Position numbers and translations under genes: made by a program | Notes under the pieces: model-generated | What the model was told of the DNA's origin: nothing | Seen by the model: the letters and a program-made list of their open reading frames with translations, nothing else | Database searches by the model: none | Assembly: GCA_049645705.1 (NCBI GenBank) | Contig: JBARUK010000055.1 | Location: 1 to 64,000 of the forward strand | Direction of reading: 5' to 3' | Length of the DNA stretch: 64,000 nucleotides | Source of the DNA: JBGNFV01 sp049645705 | GTDB lineage: Bacteria; Bacteroidota; Bacteroidia; Cytophagales; Cyclobacteriaceae | Part shown: positions 9,044 to 17,814 of the stretch, piece by piece | Position numbering within the stretch: position 1 is the first letter of the stretch | Layout: each line of letters begins with the position of its first letter

Positions 9044-10618
9044 TTAGTACTTTTTAGCCGTGTCTTTGGCTACGCTAGCAAGCGTACTGGTAATCTCGTC
9101 GGTAAGCTTACCGTCACGAAGACCATTGAGTACGTCGGAATGCTGCGCGCGAAGCAGGCTCAGGTAATCTTCCTGGTACTCCTTCACTTTGTCTATAGGA
9201 ACCTTGTCCATAAAACCTTTAGTAGAGGCGTAGATGATGGCTACCTGCTCTTCTACCGATACAGGTGAGTACTGAGGCTGCTTCAGGATCTCCTGGTTTC
9301 TTCTACCTCTGTCGATGGTACGCTGAGTAGCAGGGTCCAGGTCGGAACCGAACTTAGAGAATGCCTCCAGTTCACGGAACTGGGCCTGATCGAGCTTAAG
9401 TGTACCGGCCACTTTCTTCATGGACTTGATCTGAGCAGCACCCCCTACCCGGCTTACCGAGATACCTACGTTAATGGCAGGACGGATACCAGAGTTGAAG
9501 AGGTTGGTCTCAAGGAATATCTGACCATCGGTAATCGAGATCACGTTAGTCGGAATATATGCCGATACGTCACCCGCCTGTGTTTCGATAATAGGCAGGG
9601 CTGTCAGTGATCCGCCGCCCTTCACTAATGGACGAAGGCTATCCGGCAGGTCATTCATCTGAGAGGCAATCTCATCAGAGTTAATGATCTTGGCCGCACG
9701 CTCAAGAAGGCGCGAGTGCAGATAGAATACGTCACCAGGGTAGGCTTCACGTCCGGGAGGACGACGAAGCAGCAGGGATACCTCACGGTAGGCAACGGCC
9801 TGCTTGGAAAGGTCATCATATACTACGAGTGCAGGACGACCGGTATCACGGAAGAACTCTCCTACAGATGCACCGGTAAACGGAGCAAAGAACTGCATAG
9901 GAGCAGGATCGGAAGCTGCGGCAGATACAACTACGGTGTAGTCCATCGCACCACCTTTTTCAAGGGCCGCCACGATGTTGGCTACTGTAGATGCTTTCTG
10001 ACCTATGGCTACATAGATACAGTATACGGGCTCGCCTTTTTCGTAAAATTCTCTTTGGTTTAGGATGGTATCGATCGCAACGGCCGTCTTACCAGTCTGG
10101 CGGTCACCGATGATAAGCTCACGCTGGCCACGTCCGATAGGAATCATGGAGTCGATCGCTTTGATACCTGTCTGCAGTGGCTCTGCTACCGGCTGCCGGT
10201 ATATAACACCGGGAGCTTTACGCTCAAGTGGCATCTCGTATAGCTCTCCTTTAAGGGGACCTTTACCGTCGATGGGGTTACCGAGTGTATTGATCACACG
10301 ACCAACAACGCCTTCACCTACCTTAACAGAGGCGATACGTCCGGTTCTTTTTACGCTGTCTCCTTCTTTGATATTAGAAGACTCACCAAGAATTACCGCT
10401 CCTACATTGTCCTCTTCCAGGTTAAGTACAAGGGCTCTTACGCCGCTGTCAAACTCCAGAAGTTCACCTGCCTGAGCCTGTGAAAGTCCATATATACGGG
10501 CTACACCGTCACCTACCTGCAGTACGGTGCCCACTTCTTCGAGTTCGGCTTCAGTCTTAAAGTTACTGAGCTGCTCTCTTAATATTGCTGAAACCTCGTC
10601 AGGTCTAACGTCTGCCAT
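9044..10618 (-). CDS. atpA: ATP synthase F1 alpha subunit
   Basis: The 524-residue product carries the Walker A motif GDRQTGKT at residues 171-178 and the alpha-specific VSRVGGAAQ segment whose Arg reaches into the neighbouring catalytic site. Three alpha subunits alternate with three beta subunits in F1; alpha binds nucleotide without catalysis. The start ATG (MADVRPDEVSAILREQL) agrees with the family. It follows atpH by 42 bp. The beta gene is not in this cluster, which fits the common Bacteroidota pattern in which atpD and atpC are elsewhere. Confidence 0.97.
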   Translation of the reverse strand: MADVRPDEVSAILREQLSNFKTEAELEEVGTVLQVGDGVARIYGLSQAQAGELLEFDSGVRALVLNLEEDNVGAVILGESSNIKEGDSVKRTGRIASVKVGEGVVGRVINTLGNPIDGKGPLKGELYEMPLERKAPGVIYRQPVAEPLQTGIKAIDSMIPIGRGQRELIIGDRQTGKTAVAIDTILNQREFYEKGEPVYCIYVAIGQKASTVANIVAALEKGGAMDYTVVVSAAASDPAPMQFFAPFTGASVGEFFRDTGRPALVVYDDLSKQAVAYREVSLLLRRPPGREAYPGDVFYLHSRLLERAAKIINSDEIASQMNDLPDSLRPLVKGGGSLTALPIIETQAGDVSAYIPTNVISITDGQIFLETNLFNSGIRPAINVGISVSRVGGAAQIKSMKKVAGTLKLDQAQFRELEAFSKFGSDLDPATQRTIDRGRRNQEILKQPQYSPVSVEEQVAIIYASTKGFMDKVPIDKVKEYQEDYLSLLRAQHSDVLNGLRDGKLTDEITSTLASVAKDTAKKY

Positions 10619-10660
10619 TATTCAAACGATTATGTACTATTTAAATCGGGACGGTCGCCC

Positions 10661-11221
10661 TTAAATTATTTTGCTTACGTATAGGTCGTCGATCATCTTA
10701 TAGCGAAGCTCTTTTAATTTAGAGCTAAGGCTATCGTCGATCTGACGGTCACCTATTTTTAAAACAAACCCACCCAGAATAGAAGGGTCCACTATCTCAG
10801 TTAGTTCGATTTCTTTACCAGTCTCTCTTTTTATGATAGACAGGAACTCGCTACGCAGGCTTTCAGAAAGCGGAAAGGTCGTAATAACCTCCGCACGCTG
10901 AATTCCTTTATGCGTATTGTACTGCGTTTTGAATTCTTTTGCAATAAGCGGAAGAAATGACTCCCGGCTTTTGCGGGTAATGATCGCGAAGAACTGAAGG
11001 GTCATGTTATTTACCTTTCCCTCGAATATACGCTTAAGGATCGTAAGCTTTTTGGAGGGGGTAACGACAGGATTTTTCAACAGAAGTTCAAACTCCCTGT
11101 TTTCGTTTACCGTGTCGGAAAATAACCGCATGTCTTTTTGAATATCCTCCAGCAGGCCTTTCTCTACAGAAAGTTCCAGCAGGGATTTGGCGTAGCGGGA
11201 GGCAACTCTGATGTCTGACAT
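10661..11221 (-). CDS. atpH: ATP synthase F1 delta subunit (OSCP)
   Basis: The 186-residue product has the family layout: an N-terminal six-helix domain (VASRYAKSLLELSVEKG) and a C-terminal part with the typical segment GGFVLKIGDRQIDDSLSSKLKELR. Delta joins the top of F1 to the peripheral b stalk. The gene starts 10 bp after atpF, in the usual order B-E-F-H-A-G. Confidence 0.95.
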   Translation of the reverse strand: MSDIRVASRYAKSLLELSVEKGLLEDIQKDMRLFSDTVNENREFELLLKNPVVTPSKKLTILKRIFEGKVNNMTLQFFAIITRKSRESFLPLIAKEFKTQYNTHKGIQRAEVITTFPLSESLRSEFLSIIKRETGKEIELTEIVDPSILGGFVLKIGDRQIDDSLSSKLKELRYKMIDDLYVSKII

Positions 11222-11231
11222 TGGAAGCGGA

Positions 11232-11726
11232 TCAGTTAACTTTTACGTCTTTTAAATACTCGGCTACCAGCGCTTTTTGATCTTCCTGGGAAGAAAGCTT
11301 GGTCCGAAGCAGTTTTTCAGTGATCTGCAGAGAAAGGTCAGCTACCTGATTTTTAATATCGGCGATAGCGGCCGCTTTCTTTGTCTCGATAGAAGCCTCG
11401 GCATCACGGATGATCTTGTCGGCTCTCTTTGAAGCATTGGCCTGGGCCTCTTCTTCAATAGCTTTACTGGCTTCCTTAGCCTGAGCAAGGATCTTATCTC
11501 TTTCGGCACGTGCCTCATCCAGAAGCTTCTCGTTGTCTGCTTTAAGCTGCTGCATTTCCAGCTTGGCACTTTCGGCAGAAGCGAGAGCATTTTCGATAGA
11601 GGTTTCGCGCTCTTTCAGGGCACTGAGTATGGGCTTCCAGGCAAACTTTCCTAAAAGAAAAAGTAGTCCGAGAAATCCGACAAGCTGCCAGAAAATAAGA
11701 CCTATTCCGGGGGTTAAAAGATCCAT
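11232..11726 (-). CDS. atpF: ATP synthase F0 b subunit
   Basis: The 164-residue protein has one N-terminal membrane helix (PGIGLIFWQLVGFLGLLFLLGKFAWKPI) followed by a long, charged Ala/Glu/Lys-rich helix (residues of about 35-150), as expected for the peripheral-stalk coiled coil. It is the stator subunit, two copies per complex. A strong hairpin occupies the 77-bp gap to atpE upstream. Confidence 0.95.
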   Translation of the reverse strand: MDLLTPGIGLIFWQLVGFLGLLFLLGKFAWKPILSALKERETSIENALASAESAKLEMQQLKADNEKLLDEARAERDKILAQAKEASKAIEEEAQANASKRADKIIRDAEASIETKKAAAIADIKNQVADLSLQITEKLLRTKLSSQEDQKALVAEYLKDVKVN

Positions 11727-11749
11727 ATATTTTGATTCTTAATAAAGGT

Positions 11750-11795
11750 CTAAAATAAAGCTCCGGAACCTGCCCATTGCAGTGTTCCGGAGCTT
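11750..11795 (-). terminator. Strong intercistronic hairpin between atpE and atpF
   Basis: A perfect 12-bp inverted repeat (AAGCTCCGGAAC at 11758-11769 and GTTCCGGAGCTT at 11784-11795, 14-nt loop) begins 8 bp after the atpE stop. Downstream on the minus strand it is followed by the T-rich TATTTTA. It looks like a leaky terminator or mRNA-end stabiliser placed directly behind the c-subunit gene. Confidence 0.75.
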
Positions 11796-11803
11796 AAAGC
11801 AAT

Positions 11804-12061
11804 TTAGAATACGATTGCGTCGCTTGTTGCAATAAGCAGACAAACTACCACACCAAATAGGGCAATTACCTCAATAAGGGCAGCGATGATCAGCATGGCT
11901 GTCTGAATACGACCACCGGCTTCAGGCTGGCGGGCAATTCCCTCCATAGCCTGGCCACCGATGCGACCAATACCAATACCAGCACCGATAGCTACAATTC
12001 CAGCTCCGATACCTGCGCCCATAAGAGCATACCCAGCAGTAAGTAATAAAGTCAGTAACAT
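11804..12061 (-). CDS. atpE: ATP synthase F0 c subunit
   Basis: This 85-residue hairpin proteolipid has two hydrophobic helices joined by the polar loop GIARQPEAGG. The ion-carrying carboxylate is Glu64 in helix 2 (AALIEVIALFG). The residues around it lack the Ser/Thr ligands seen in Na+-binding rings, so proton coupling is inferred. About 8 to 15 copies form the rotor ring, so this gene needs higher output than its neighbours. Confidence 0.97.
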   Translation of the reverse strand: MLLTLLLTAGYALMGAGIGAGIVAIGAGIGIGRIGGQAMEGIARQPEAGGRIQTAMLIIAALIEVIALFGVVVCLLIATSDAIVF

Positions 12062-12095
12062 AAGACTTATTTATTAAGATTACAGTAAATACAAA

Positions 12096-13169
12096 TTAAT
12101 GCGCCACATCATGCTCGTGCTCTGCAACAGCAGAACCGATGTACATAGATGTGAACAGGGTGAATACGTAAGCCTGAATAGTGGCTACCAGTAATTCGAT
12201 TATGTTTATAAAGATCACCAGCAAACTACCTCCGATACCGATGGCATATGAGCTAAAGATAAATCCAAGTGCGATAATACTAAGGATCACGATGTGACCG
12301 GCAGTGATGGATACGAAAAGACGTATCATCAGGGCAAAAGGCTTGGTAAATAAGCCAAGGAACTCTACAGGCACCAGTATAAGTAGTACCGGCTTAGGCA
12401 CTCCCGGGGTAGCAAATATGTGCTTCCAGTAGTCCTTATTGCCATTAACGTTAGTCACGATGAAGGTGATAACGGCAAGCGTGAATGTCACGGCGATATT
12501 ACCAGTAAGGTTAGCTGCTCCGGGCAAAAGGCCGAAAAGGTTAGCAAACCATATAAAGAAGAACAGCGTCAGCAGGTAAGGCATGAACCTTTCATACTTC
12601 TTAGGTCCAATGTTTGGCTTAACTATTTCATCTCTGACGAAGATTATGATTGGCTCAAACAGGCTCTGAAGACCACTAGGTGCTTTCTTGGGGTTCTTTT
12701 TGTATTTGCTGGCAATACTAAAGAAGATCAACATCAGAATGATCAGGGTAATAAAGAGCTGAGCCACGTTCTTCGTGATACTAAAATCGTAGAGACTGGC
12801 TTTCTCATTACTTTCTAGATAAATATGGTCATGCTCTTCATCAAAGATATAGCCATTGTACGGCTTCAGATTATGATTCTCATCGTAGAAGTTAGAACTC
12901 ATAAATACGTCCAGGCCTTTTTCGGCACTATAGAGTATTACCGGCAGGGGCAGCGTAACATGCGTATGCCCGATAGTAGCAAAATGCCAGTTATGAGAAT
13001 CCTTAATGTGATGAAGGATAAACCCTGTAGGGCTTTCTCCAGCCGTTGGTGCATCCTCTGCCTCCTCGGAAAAAGCCGAAGCCGGCTGGCTGAATGCCAC
13101 GAAGATAGCCGTGAAAAGGAGTAGGATAAAACGGGTTAGTCCCGATTTTTTACCTTGAAATGTGCTCAT
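12096..13169 (-). CDS. atpB: ATP synthase F0 a subunit
   Basis: The protein has 357 residues, longer than the 240-270 of most bacteria because of an N-terminal extension. The first 33 residues look like a cleavable signal peptide (FILLLFTAIFVAFSQPASA), followed by a soluble His/Asp-rich segment to about residue 130. This extension is known from Bacteroidota AtpB. The essential stator arginine is Arg283 (KPFALMIRLFVSITAGH). The a subunit forms the proton half-channels against the c ring. Its ATG overlaps the stop of the upstream AtpI-like gene as TAATG. Confidence 0.95.
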   Translation of the reverse strand: MSTFQGKKSGLTRFILLLFTAIFVAFSQPASAFSEEAEDAPTAGESPTGFILHHIKDSHNWHFATIGHTHVTLPLPVILYSAEKGLDVFMSSNFYDENHNLKPYNGYIFDEEHDHIYLESNEKASLYDFSITKNVAQLFITLIILMLIFFSIASKYKKNPKKAPSGLQSLFEPIIIFVRDEIVKPNIGPKKYERFMPYLLTLFFFIWFANLFGLLPGAANLTGNIAVTFTLAVITFIVTNVNGNKDYWKHIFATPGVPKPVLLILVPVEFLGLFTKPFALMIRLFVSITAGHIVILSIIALGFIFSSYAIGIGGSLLVIFINIIELLVATIQAYVFTLFTSMYIGSAVAEHEHDVAH

Positions 13170-13570
13170 TAATAGCCCCTCTTTAAATTCCGGCGCAATT
13201 TAGATATAACTGCCATGATTTCAAAAACAAGAAAGAACAAATAGAGGGTCAAAAAATTAAAGATGAAAAGACCCTGCTCTTTTACCCCCGGAATAGTGAA
13301 GGCCATGGCCACTCCAAATACCAGCAAAATCCTCAGAATATTCACCAGGAGCATTCTATTCACTGATTTTTCATCCGGCCCGTTTATAGCCCTTATGTTA
13401 AGGTAAAGTGTCAGGATGGAAAAAGCGGAAAATATAGCGATCAGTAAAAACACATGGGTGTGGACCAGATTCTGCACGGCTGTCAGGGCCAGTGGATAGG
13501 TCAGTAAATAAAGAAAAAGTGCCAGGACAAATCCCGGCACTAGTATTTTTTTTATAAGGTATCCTATCAA
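13169..13570 (-). CDS. AtpI-like four-helix membrane protein of the atp operon
   Basis: Sequence similarity does not identify this protein by eye; position and topology do. It has four hydrophobic segments (starting ILVPGFVLALFLYLL and ending FNFLTLYLFFLVFEI) and a basic C-terminus KLRRNLKRGY. It lies between atpZ and atpB, where AtpI (UncI), a c-ring assembly factor, is found in other bacteria. A longer frame with a TTG at 13642 would overlap atpZ by 65 bp and add residues of no membrane character, so I chose the TTG at 13568-13570, eight bases past the atpZ stop. The start remains uncertain. Its TAA overlaps the atpB ATG. Confidence 0.6.
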   Translation of the reverse strand: MIGYLIKKILVPGFVLALFLYLLTYPLALTAVQNLVHTHVFLLIAIFSAFSILTLYLNIRAINGPDEKSVNRMLLVNILRILLVFGVAMAFTIPGVKEQGLFIFNFLTLYLFFLVFEIMAVISKLRRNLKRGY

Positions 13571-13577
13571 CGTACTG

Positions 13578-13820
13578 TTATTTTGGAAGCCCGCGGTAGA
13601 GTTGGTACAAAGCCCCGAATGTACCAAGCAATAGAAATACAATCAAAAACACCGGGCTGCCATCCATAAACTTTTCATCCAACAAGTAACCGATATAGGT
13701 AAATACGCCTATAACGCCAAAAAGCTGAAAGGCCAGTCCGGTATACTTCAGGTATTCGTTAGGCTGACTTTGTTTCTCCTTGTTTGAAGGTGTTTTTGAT
13801 GGCGGGTTTTTCTCTTTCAC
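13578..13820 (-). CDS. atpZ: AtpZ/AtpI family protein
   Basis: The 80-residue protein has a charged N-terminus and two membrane helices (YTGLAFQLFGVIGVFTYIGYLLDEKF and PVFLIVFLLLGTFGALYQLYR). The GYLLDEKF loop is a signature of the AtpZ/AtpI family, which associates with F0 and has been linked to divalent-cation supply and c-ring assembly. The start is GTG at 13818-13820, inside the last 62 bp of the bactofilin gene; no other start lies before the first helix. The overlap suggests coupled translation. Confidence 0.8.
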   Translation of the reverse strand: MKEKNPPSKTPSNKEKQSQPNEYLKYTGLAFQLFGVIGVFTYIGYLLDEKFMDGSPVFLIVFLLLGTFGALYQLYRGLPK

Positions 13821-14196
13821 CTATTTTAATCTCCTTGGTAGTTACGCCCATCTTACAGCCACCATTGAAAGTAGCTCCGGACTCCACAACCAGTTTATTC
13901 GTTACAATATCACCGTGAATAACGGCAGAAGGTTTCAGAATAAGCACTTCACTTACCTCGATAGTGCCTTTTATCTCCCCTTCGATCTCAGCATTCTGCG
14001 CCAGAATGTTGCCGTCTATCTCGCTTGAGGCCCCCAGCACAGCCTTCGATTTGGTCTTTATATTACCAATAACTTTGCCATCGATCCGGATGTTACCGAA
14101 CGTTTCAACATCACCTGTAATGGTCGTGCCTTTACCAATCGTATTGCTTGAGTTGGTAAGCTGCTCCACCGCTTTCTTTTCTTCTTTATTAAACAT
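13759..14196 (-). CDS. Bactofilin (polymer-forming cytoskeletal protein)
   Basis: The 145-residue product has a short N-terminal tail and a right-handed beta-helix made of repeated hydrophobic triplets (GTTITGDVETFGNIRIDGKVIGNIKT ... AEIEGEIKGTIEV ... AVIHGDIVTNKLVVESGATFNG), which is the bactofilin domain. Bactofilins polymerise without nucleotide and organise cell-wall enzymes. The gene follows the M23 peptidase by 10 bp, a pairing that recurs in many bacteria where the two set cell shape. It overlaps atpZ at its 3' end. Confidence 0.92.
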   Translation of the reverse strand: MFNKEEKKAVEQLTNSSNTIGKGTTITGDVETFGNIRIDGKVIGNIKTKSKAVLGASSEIDGNILAQNAEIEGEIKGTIEVSEVLILKPSAVIHGDIVTNKLVVESGATFNGGCKMGVTTKEIKIGEREKPAIKNTFKQGETKSA

Positions 14197-14206
14197 AACA
14201 CACAGT

Positions 14207-15076
14207 TTAGAATGAAACGAACTCTTCCGGGTCTACCGGATTGCCGTTATACCAAAGTTCAAAATGTAAATGAGGGCCTGTAGTAAGCTCCCCGGTATTG
14301 CCGATTATGGAAATAATTTCCCCGGCATTAACAAAGTTCCCGGTCTTCTTTAAAAGCGCAGAGTTGTGCTTATAAACTGATACCAGGTTGTTTCTATGTT
14401 GTACGGCAATAACATTCCCTCCATCCTGCGTCCAGGAAGCAAAGATCACAGTGCCGTTCATGACGGACTTTACAGGTTCGTTGCTCTTAGCTACCACATC
14501 CACACCGAAGTGGGATATCTGGCCGCTGAAAGGTGATGAAACAATACCGCTTATGGGTGAGAAAAAGAACCCTTCCTGAAGGATGCCTGCACCGTACCGG
14601 CTTACCGCAGGCATGGTAAAGTTTTCATTTTCAAGCTCTTTCCTGAACTGCGAATCGATAGCAGCAAATGATGCAATTTGCACATCCCGGTTGAAATCGT
14701 TCATTTCCTGCTGACTAAGGTACATGGAGTCCGTCATTCCCTCGGGAACGTTGCCGCCCACTATGTCCTGAAAGTTGGCAATAAACCTGTCCTTTTGCTT
14801 AACCTCTTCTGCCAGCGAGTCTACCTGCATGGTCAGTTCGAAGAGTTGCCGGTTGATTTCAAGCTGTCCGTGCCGTGGGTCCAGCCACTGGGCCAATATA
14901 GTAGAAGCCAGGTATAAGCTTATTATCAGGAAAATGATAAACAGGGATAAAATAAAAACTATTAGTTTTGCGTAAGTAAAATTGAACGTAGTCTTTTCGG
15001 CAAAGTTCTCCTCATTCCGAATAATAAGGAGATATCTGTTGTTCAATAAATTAGAGAGTGTTTTTCTAGACCTCAA
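14207..15076 (-). CDS. M23 family (LytM-type) peptidoglycan endopeptidase
   Basis: The 289-residue protein has one membrane helix (about 38-60), a short coiled coil (about 72-100) and a C-terminal M23 domain. Zinc ligands are visible as His189-x3-Asp193 (SHFGVDVV) and His271 of the HLH motif (GPHLHFELW, His269 and His271), with His237 in YKHNS as the further active-site histidine; all are intact, so it should be an active DD-endopeptidase acting in the periplasm. The frame starts with TTG. It heads the run M23-bactofilin-atpZ-atp, and the partner bactofilin probably positions it. Confidence 0.9.
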   Translation of the reverse strand: MRSRKTLSNLLNNRYLLIIRNEENFAEKTTFNFTYAKLIVFILSLFIIFLIISLYLASTILAQWLDPRHGQLEINRQLFELTMQVDSLAEEVKQKDRFIANFQDIVGGNVPEGMTDSMYLSQQEMNDFNRDVQIASFAAIDSQFRKELENENFTMPAVSRYGAGILQEGFFFSPISGIVSSPFSGQISHFGVDVVAKSNEPVKSVMNGTVIFASWTQDGGNVIAVQHRNNLVSVYKHNSALLKKTGNFVNAGEIISIIGNTGELTTGPHLHFELWYNGNPVDPEEFVSF

Positions 15077-15101
15077 TTGTTCATTCCCCGATTGTACCTC
15101 A

Positions 15102-15109
15102 CAAAATTA
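15102..15109 (-). promoter_or_regulatory. Possible -7 element upstream of the M23 gene
   Basis: The minus strand reads TAATTTTG here, matching the Bacteroidota -7 consensus TAnnTTTG, 26 bp upstream of the TTG start. The nearest TTG upstream is only 13 bp away, shorter than the usual spacing, so the -33 part is not convincing. Confidence 0.3.
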
Positions 15110-15188
15110 TATATTTTAGGGTCAATTGTTAGCTCATAAAGGTGTTTTGTCGGGGTAATATCTTACGTGTATAGGGATTGAAAATTAA

Positions 15189-17813
15189 TTGAACTCCTTG
15201 AAAACCATACGTTTTAGTCTCCAACTGGCTTTGCTTGCCCTCCTCGGACAGGCCCTGGTATCCTGTGCTCCTGAAAAGAAGGGGCCGGTAGCCAACGTGT
15301 ATCACAATACCACGGCCCGCTACAATGCTTACTTTATAGCTGACCTACGGATGGATGAAGTAGCCGAAGCCATCCGGGCTGCTCATCGCAATGATTACAA
15401 CAACTACCTCAAGGTCTACTACGAAATAGATTCGGGTACTATACAGGGTGTCGATGAAGCCATACAGGATGCGATAGAGAAATCCTCACTGGCCATCCAG
15501 CGCCATAAGAACAGTAAGTGGGTAGATGACAGCTATAACATCATCGGTACGTCACGCTACTACCTGGGAGATTTTCGGAATGCTATTGAAACGTTTAAGT
15601 ACGTCAATACCACCAGCGAAGACCCGGAGGCCAGGCACAGGGCTCTCATTCAACTCATGAGAACCTTTATTGATAATAAGGAGGAAAACAATGCCATTGC
15701 CGTATCGGACTTTTTAAATAAGGAATCTCTGAATGAAGAGGCCGAAACAGACCTTGCCATGACCAGGGCCTACCTGCATCAGACCAGAGGTGAGTATCTG
15801 AGCATGATCCCTTATCTGCTTACGGCTGTGGACCAACTGGAAAGCGGCGAGCCCATGTCACGGATACATTACCTGCTGGGCCAGTTGTATCAGAGAGCCG
15901 GTAACAGGGAAGAGGCCTACTATCACTTCTACCAAAGCATGAAAAGCAATCCACCCTACGAGCTTTATTTTCAGGCCCGCCTGAAAGCGGCAGAAGTTTC
16001 GGGACTGCAAGACAAGGACCAGGTGGATAAGCTAAGGACTTTTTACAGAAAGCTGCTACGGGATGATAAGAACCTGGAGTATCATGGAAAGATCTATTAC
16101 GAAAGGGCCCGGTTCGAACAGCGGCTCCGCAACCTGGATGAGGCTATAGCACTATACAAGTCTTCTGTACAGGAAAGTCAGGCAGATAAGCTTCAGAAAG
16201 GATACAGCTACCTGGCCCTGGCTGAGATATACTACGACAGCCTGGCAGATTACCCGATGGCCAAGCTATACTACGACAGTACGGTCACAAGCTTTCCACA
16301 GGAAGAAAAGCGGTATGCTGCCATCAAACAGCGGCAGGAAATACTAGGTGACTTTGTAGAGCAACTTACAATACTAAATGAGCAGGATAGCCTCCTGGCC
16401 CTGGCCTCAATGGACAGTGTCCAGGTAATGGCGCTTATAAATGCTCAGATAGAAACGGAGGAGCAGGTAAGAAGGGATCAGGAGAAAGATGAAAGGCGCA
16501 GGCAGGCGCGGGTAGAAGCCGGCGGCAATGACTTTTACGGTGGTGATAACGGGGGCGGTTTTGATGCCGGCAGCAATGCCAATCCTGACGGTCAGTGGTA
16601 TTTCTACAACAGCGTAGCTACGGCCCGGGGGCGGGACAACTTCCGTAGAGAATGGGGTGACCGGCCACTGGAAGACTACTGGCGGATAAGAAGTAAGCGT
16701 CCGGAAAATGCTTTTGACAATCAGGCACCCGTAGCGGAAAATACGCTTGCAAACACCATAGACCTTCCTGAAGGAGTAGGGAACAATGCTGCCGGTGGTA
16801 TGGATGCCATGGCATCGCGCCGCCAGGAACTATACAGCAGTATTCCGTTTAGCGAAGGTGCGCGGAGGCAGGCAAACCAGAAGATAGAAGAGGCTTATTT
16901 TGCCTTAGGAAATATTTACAAATTTAAACTAAAGGAGCAGGCTAATGCTGTGGAAATGTTCGGTAACTTGCTGGACAGGTATCCGCAGTCCGAGCATGTA
17001 CCCGAAGTATTGTACCTCCTTTACCTGACATTCAGGGATTCTGATCCTGTCTTGGCTGAAAAGTATAAAAGCCGCCTTATAAAAAACCACCCGGAAACGC
17101 TTTTTGCCAAGATGGCAGAAAATCCCAACTACCAGCAGGAAAGCCAGTTGGCAGCTATGCAGCTCCGTAAGGTGTACGAAGAAGCCTATGAACTATACCG
17201 GCAGCGTGATTTTGAAACAGCTACTGCTATGCTGGACGATGCACTGGTGCAGTATCCTGAAACTGATGTGGAGCCTAAAGCCCGCCTTCTTCAGATACTG
17301 ATAAAAGGAAAAACGGGTACCAGTGAAGTCTATAAAACACACCTGGAAGAGTTTATAGAAATATACCCTGAGGAAGAAATTACCCCATACGCACAGCGAC
17401 TGCTTACGTCTGCTTCAACAGCGGAGTCCGCCATAGCCAATGCCGGGGCTATCAGATATGTGCCTGATTTCAACCAGGAGCATTACTTTGTCATGATCAT
17501 GGATAAGAATATCCAGATCAACAAACTTCTTGGCACAATCCAATCTTATAACCGAACGACTTTTCCCGCACAGCAGTTGAATAGCGGGGGAATGACTTAC
17601 GATAAAGACCGTCAGATGCTTATCGTTCGCGGACTTGAAAGTAAGCAAAGCGCCCAACGTTACTACGATATGTTCAACGGAGAGAGTGCCCCGCTGCGTA
17701 ACTATGGTAGCGATAATTTTACTAATTTTGTGGTTACCAGTGACAACTTCCAGCTCTTTATCGATAACAAGGATCTGGAAAACTACCTGAGATTCTTCTA
17801 TACTAACTATTAA
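15189..17813 (+). CDS. sprE: T9SS periplasmic lipoprotein SprE/PorW (TPR)
   Basis: This 874-residue lipoprotein has a signal sequence ending in LVSC with Cys26 as the lipidated residue. The mature start (GPVANVYHNTTARYNAYF) resembles SprE/PorW, in which a conserved NTTARYN-type segment follows the lipobox. Long helical TPR repeats fill about residues 40-420 and 560-720. A low-complexity Gly/Asp/Asn segment (about 445-470) separates them. SprE/PorW is needed for T9SS secretion and gliding and links outer components to the PorKN ring. The frame cannot start earlier because TAA stands at 15186-15188; the start is TTG 15189 or TTG 15198. The next gene begins one base after its stop. Confidence 0.85.
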   Translation: MNSLKTIRFSLQLALLALLGQALVSCAPEKKGPVANVYHNTTARYNAYFIADLRMDEVAEAIRAAHRNDYNNYLKVYYEIDSGTIQGVDEAIQDAIEKSSLAIQRHKNSKWVDDSYNIIGTSRYYLGDFRNAIETFKYVNTTSEDPEARHRALIQLMRTFIDNKEENNAIAVSDFLNKESLNEEAETDLAMTRAYLHQTRGEYLSMIPYLLTAVDQLESGEPMSRIHYLLGQLYQRAGNREEAYYHFYQSMKSNPPYELYFQARLKAAEVSGLQDKDQVDKLRTFYRKLLRDDKNLEYHGKIYYERARFEQRLRNLDEAIALYKSSVQESQADKLQKGYSYLALAEIYYDSLADYPMAKLYYDSTVTSFPQEEKRYAAIKQRQEILGDFVEQLTILNEQDSLLALASMDSVQVMALINAQIETEEQVRRDQEKDERRRQARVEAGGNDFYGGDNGGGFDAGSNANPDGQWYFYNSVATARGRDNFRREWGDRPLEDYWRIRSKRPENAFDNQAPVAENTLANTIDLPEGVGNNAAGGMDAMASRRQELYSSIPFSEGARRQANQKIEEAYFALGNIYKFKLKEQANAVEMFGNLLDRYPQSEHVPEVLYLLYLTFRDSDPVLAEKYKSRLIKNHPETLFAKMAENPNYQQESQLAAMQLRKVYEEAYELYRQRDFETATAMLDDALVQYPETDVEPKARLLQILIKGKTGTSEVYKTHLEEFIEIYPEEEITPYAQRLLTSASTAESAIANAGAIRYVPDFNQEHYFVMIMDKNIQINKLLGTIQSYNRTTFPAQQLNSGGMTYDKDRQMLIVRGLESKQSAQRYYDMFNGESAPLRNYGSDNFTNFVVTSDNFQLFIDNKDLENYLRFFYTNY

Positions 17814-17814
17814 T

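Noticed and set aside
13571..13642. Longer N-terminus for the AtpI-like gene (TTG at 13642)
   Set aside because: It would overlap atpZ by 65 bp and adds Cys/Asn-rich residues unlike a membrane protein start.
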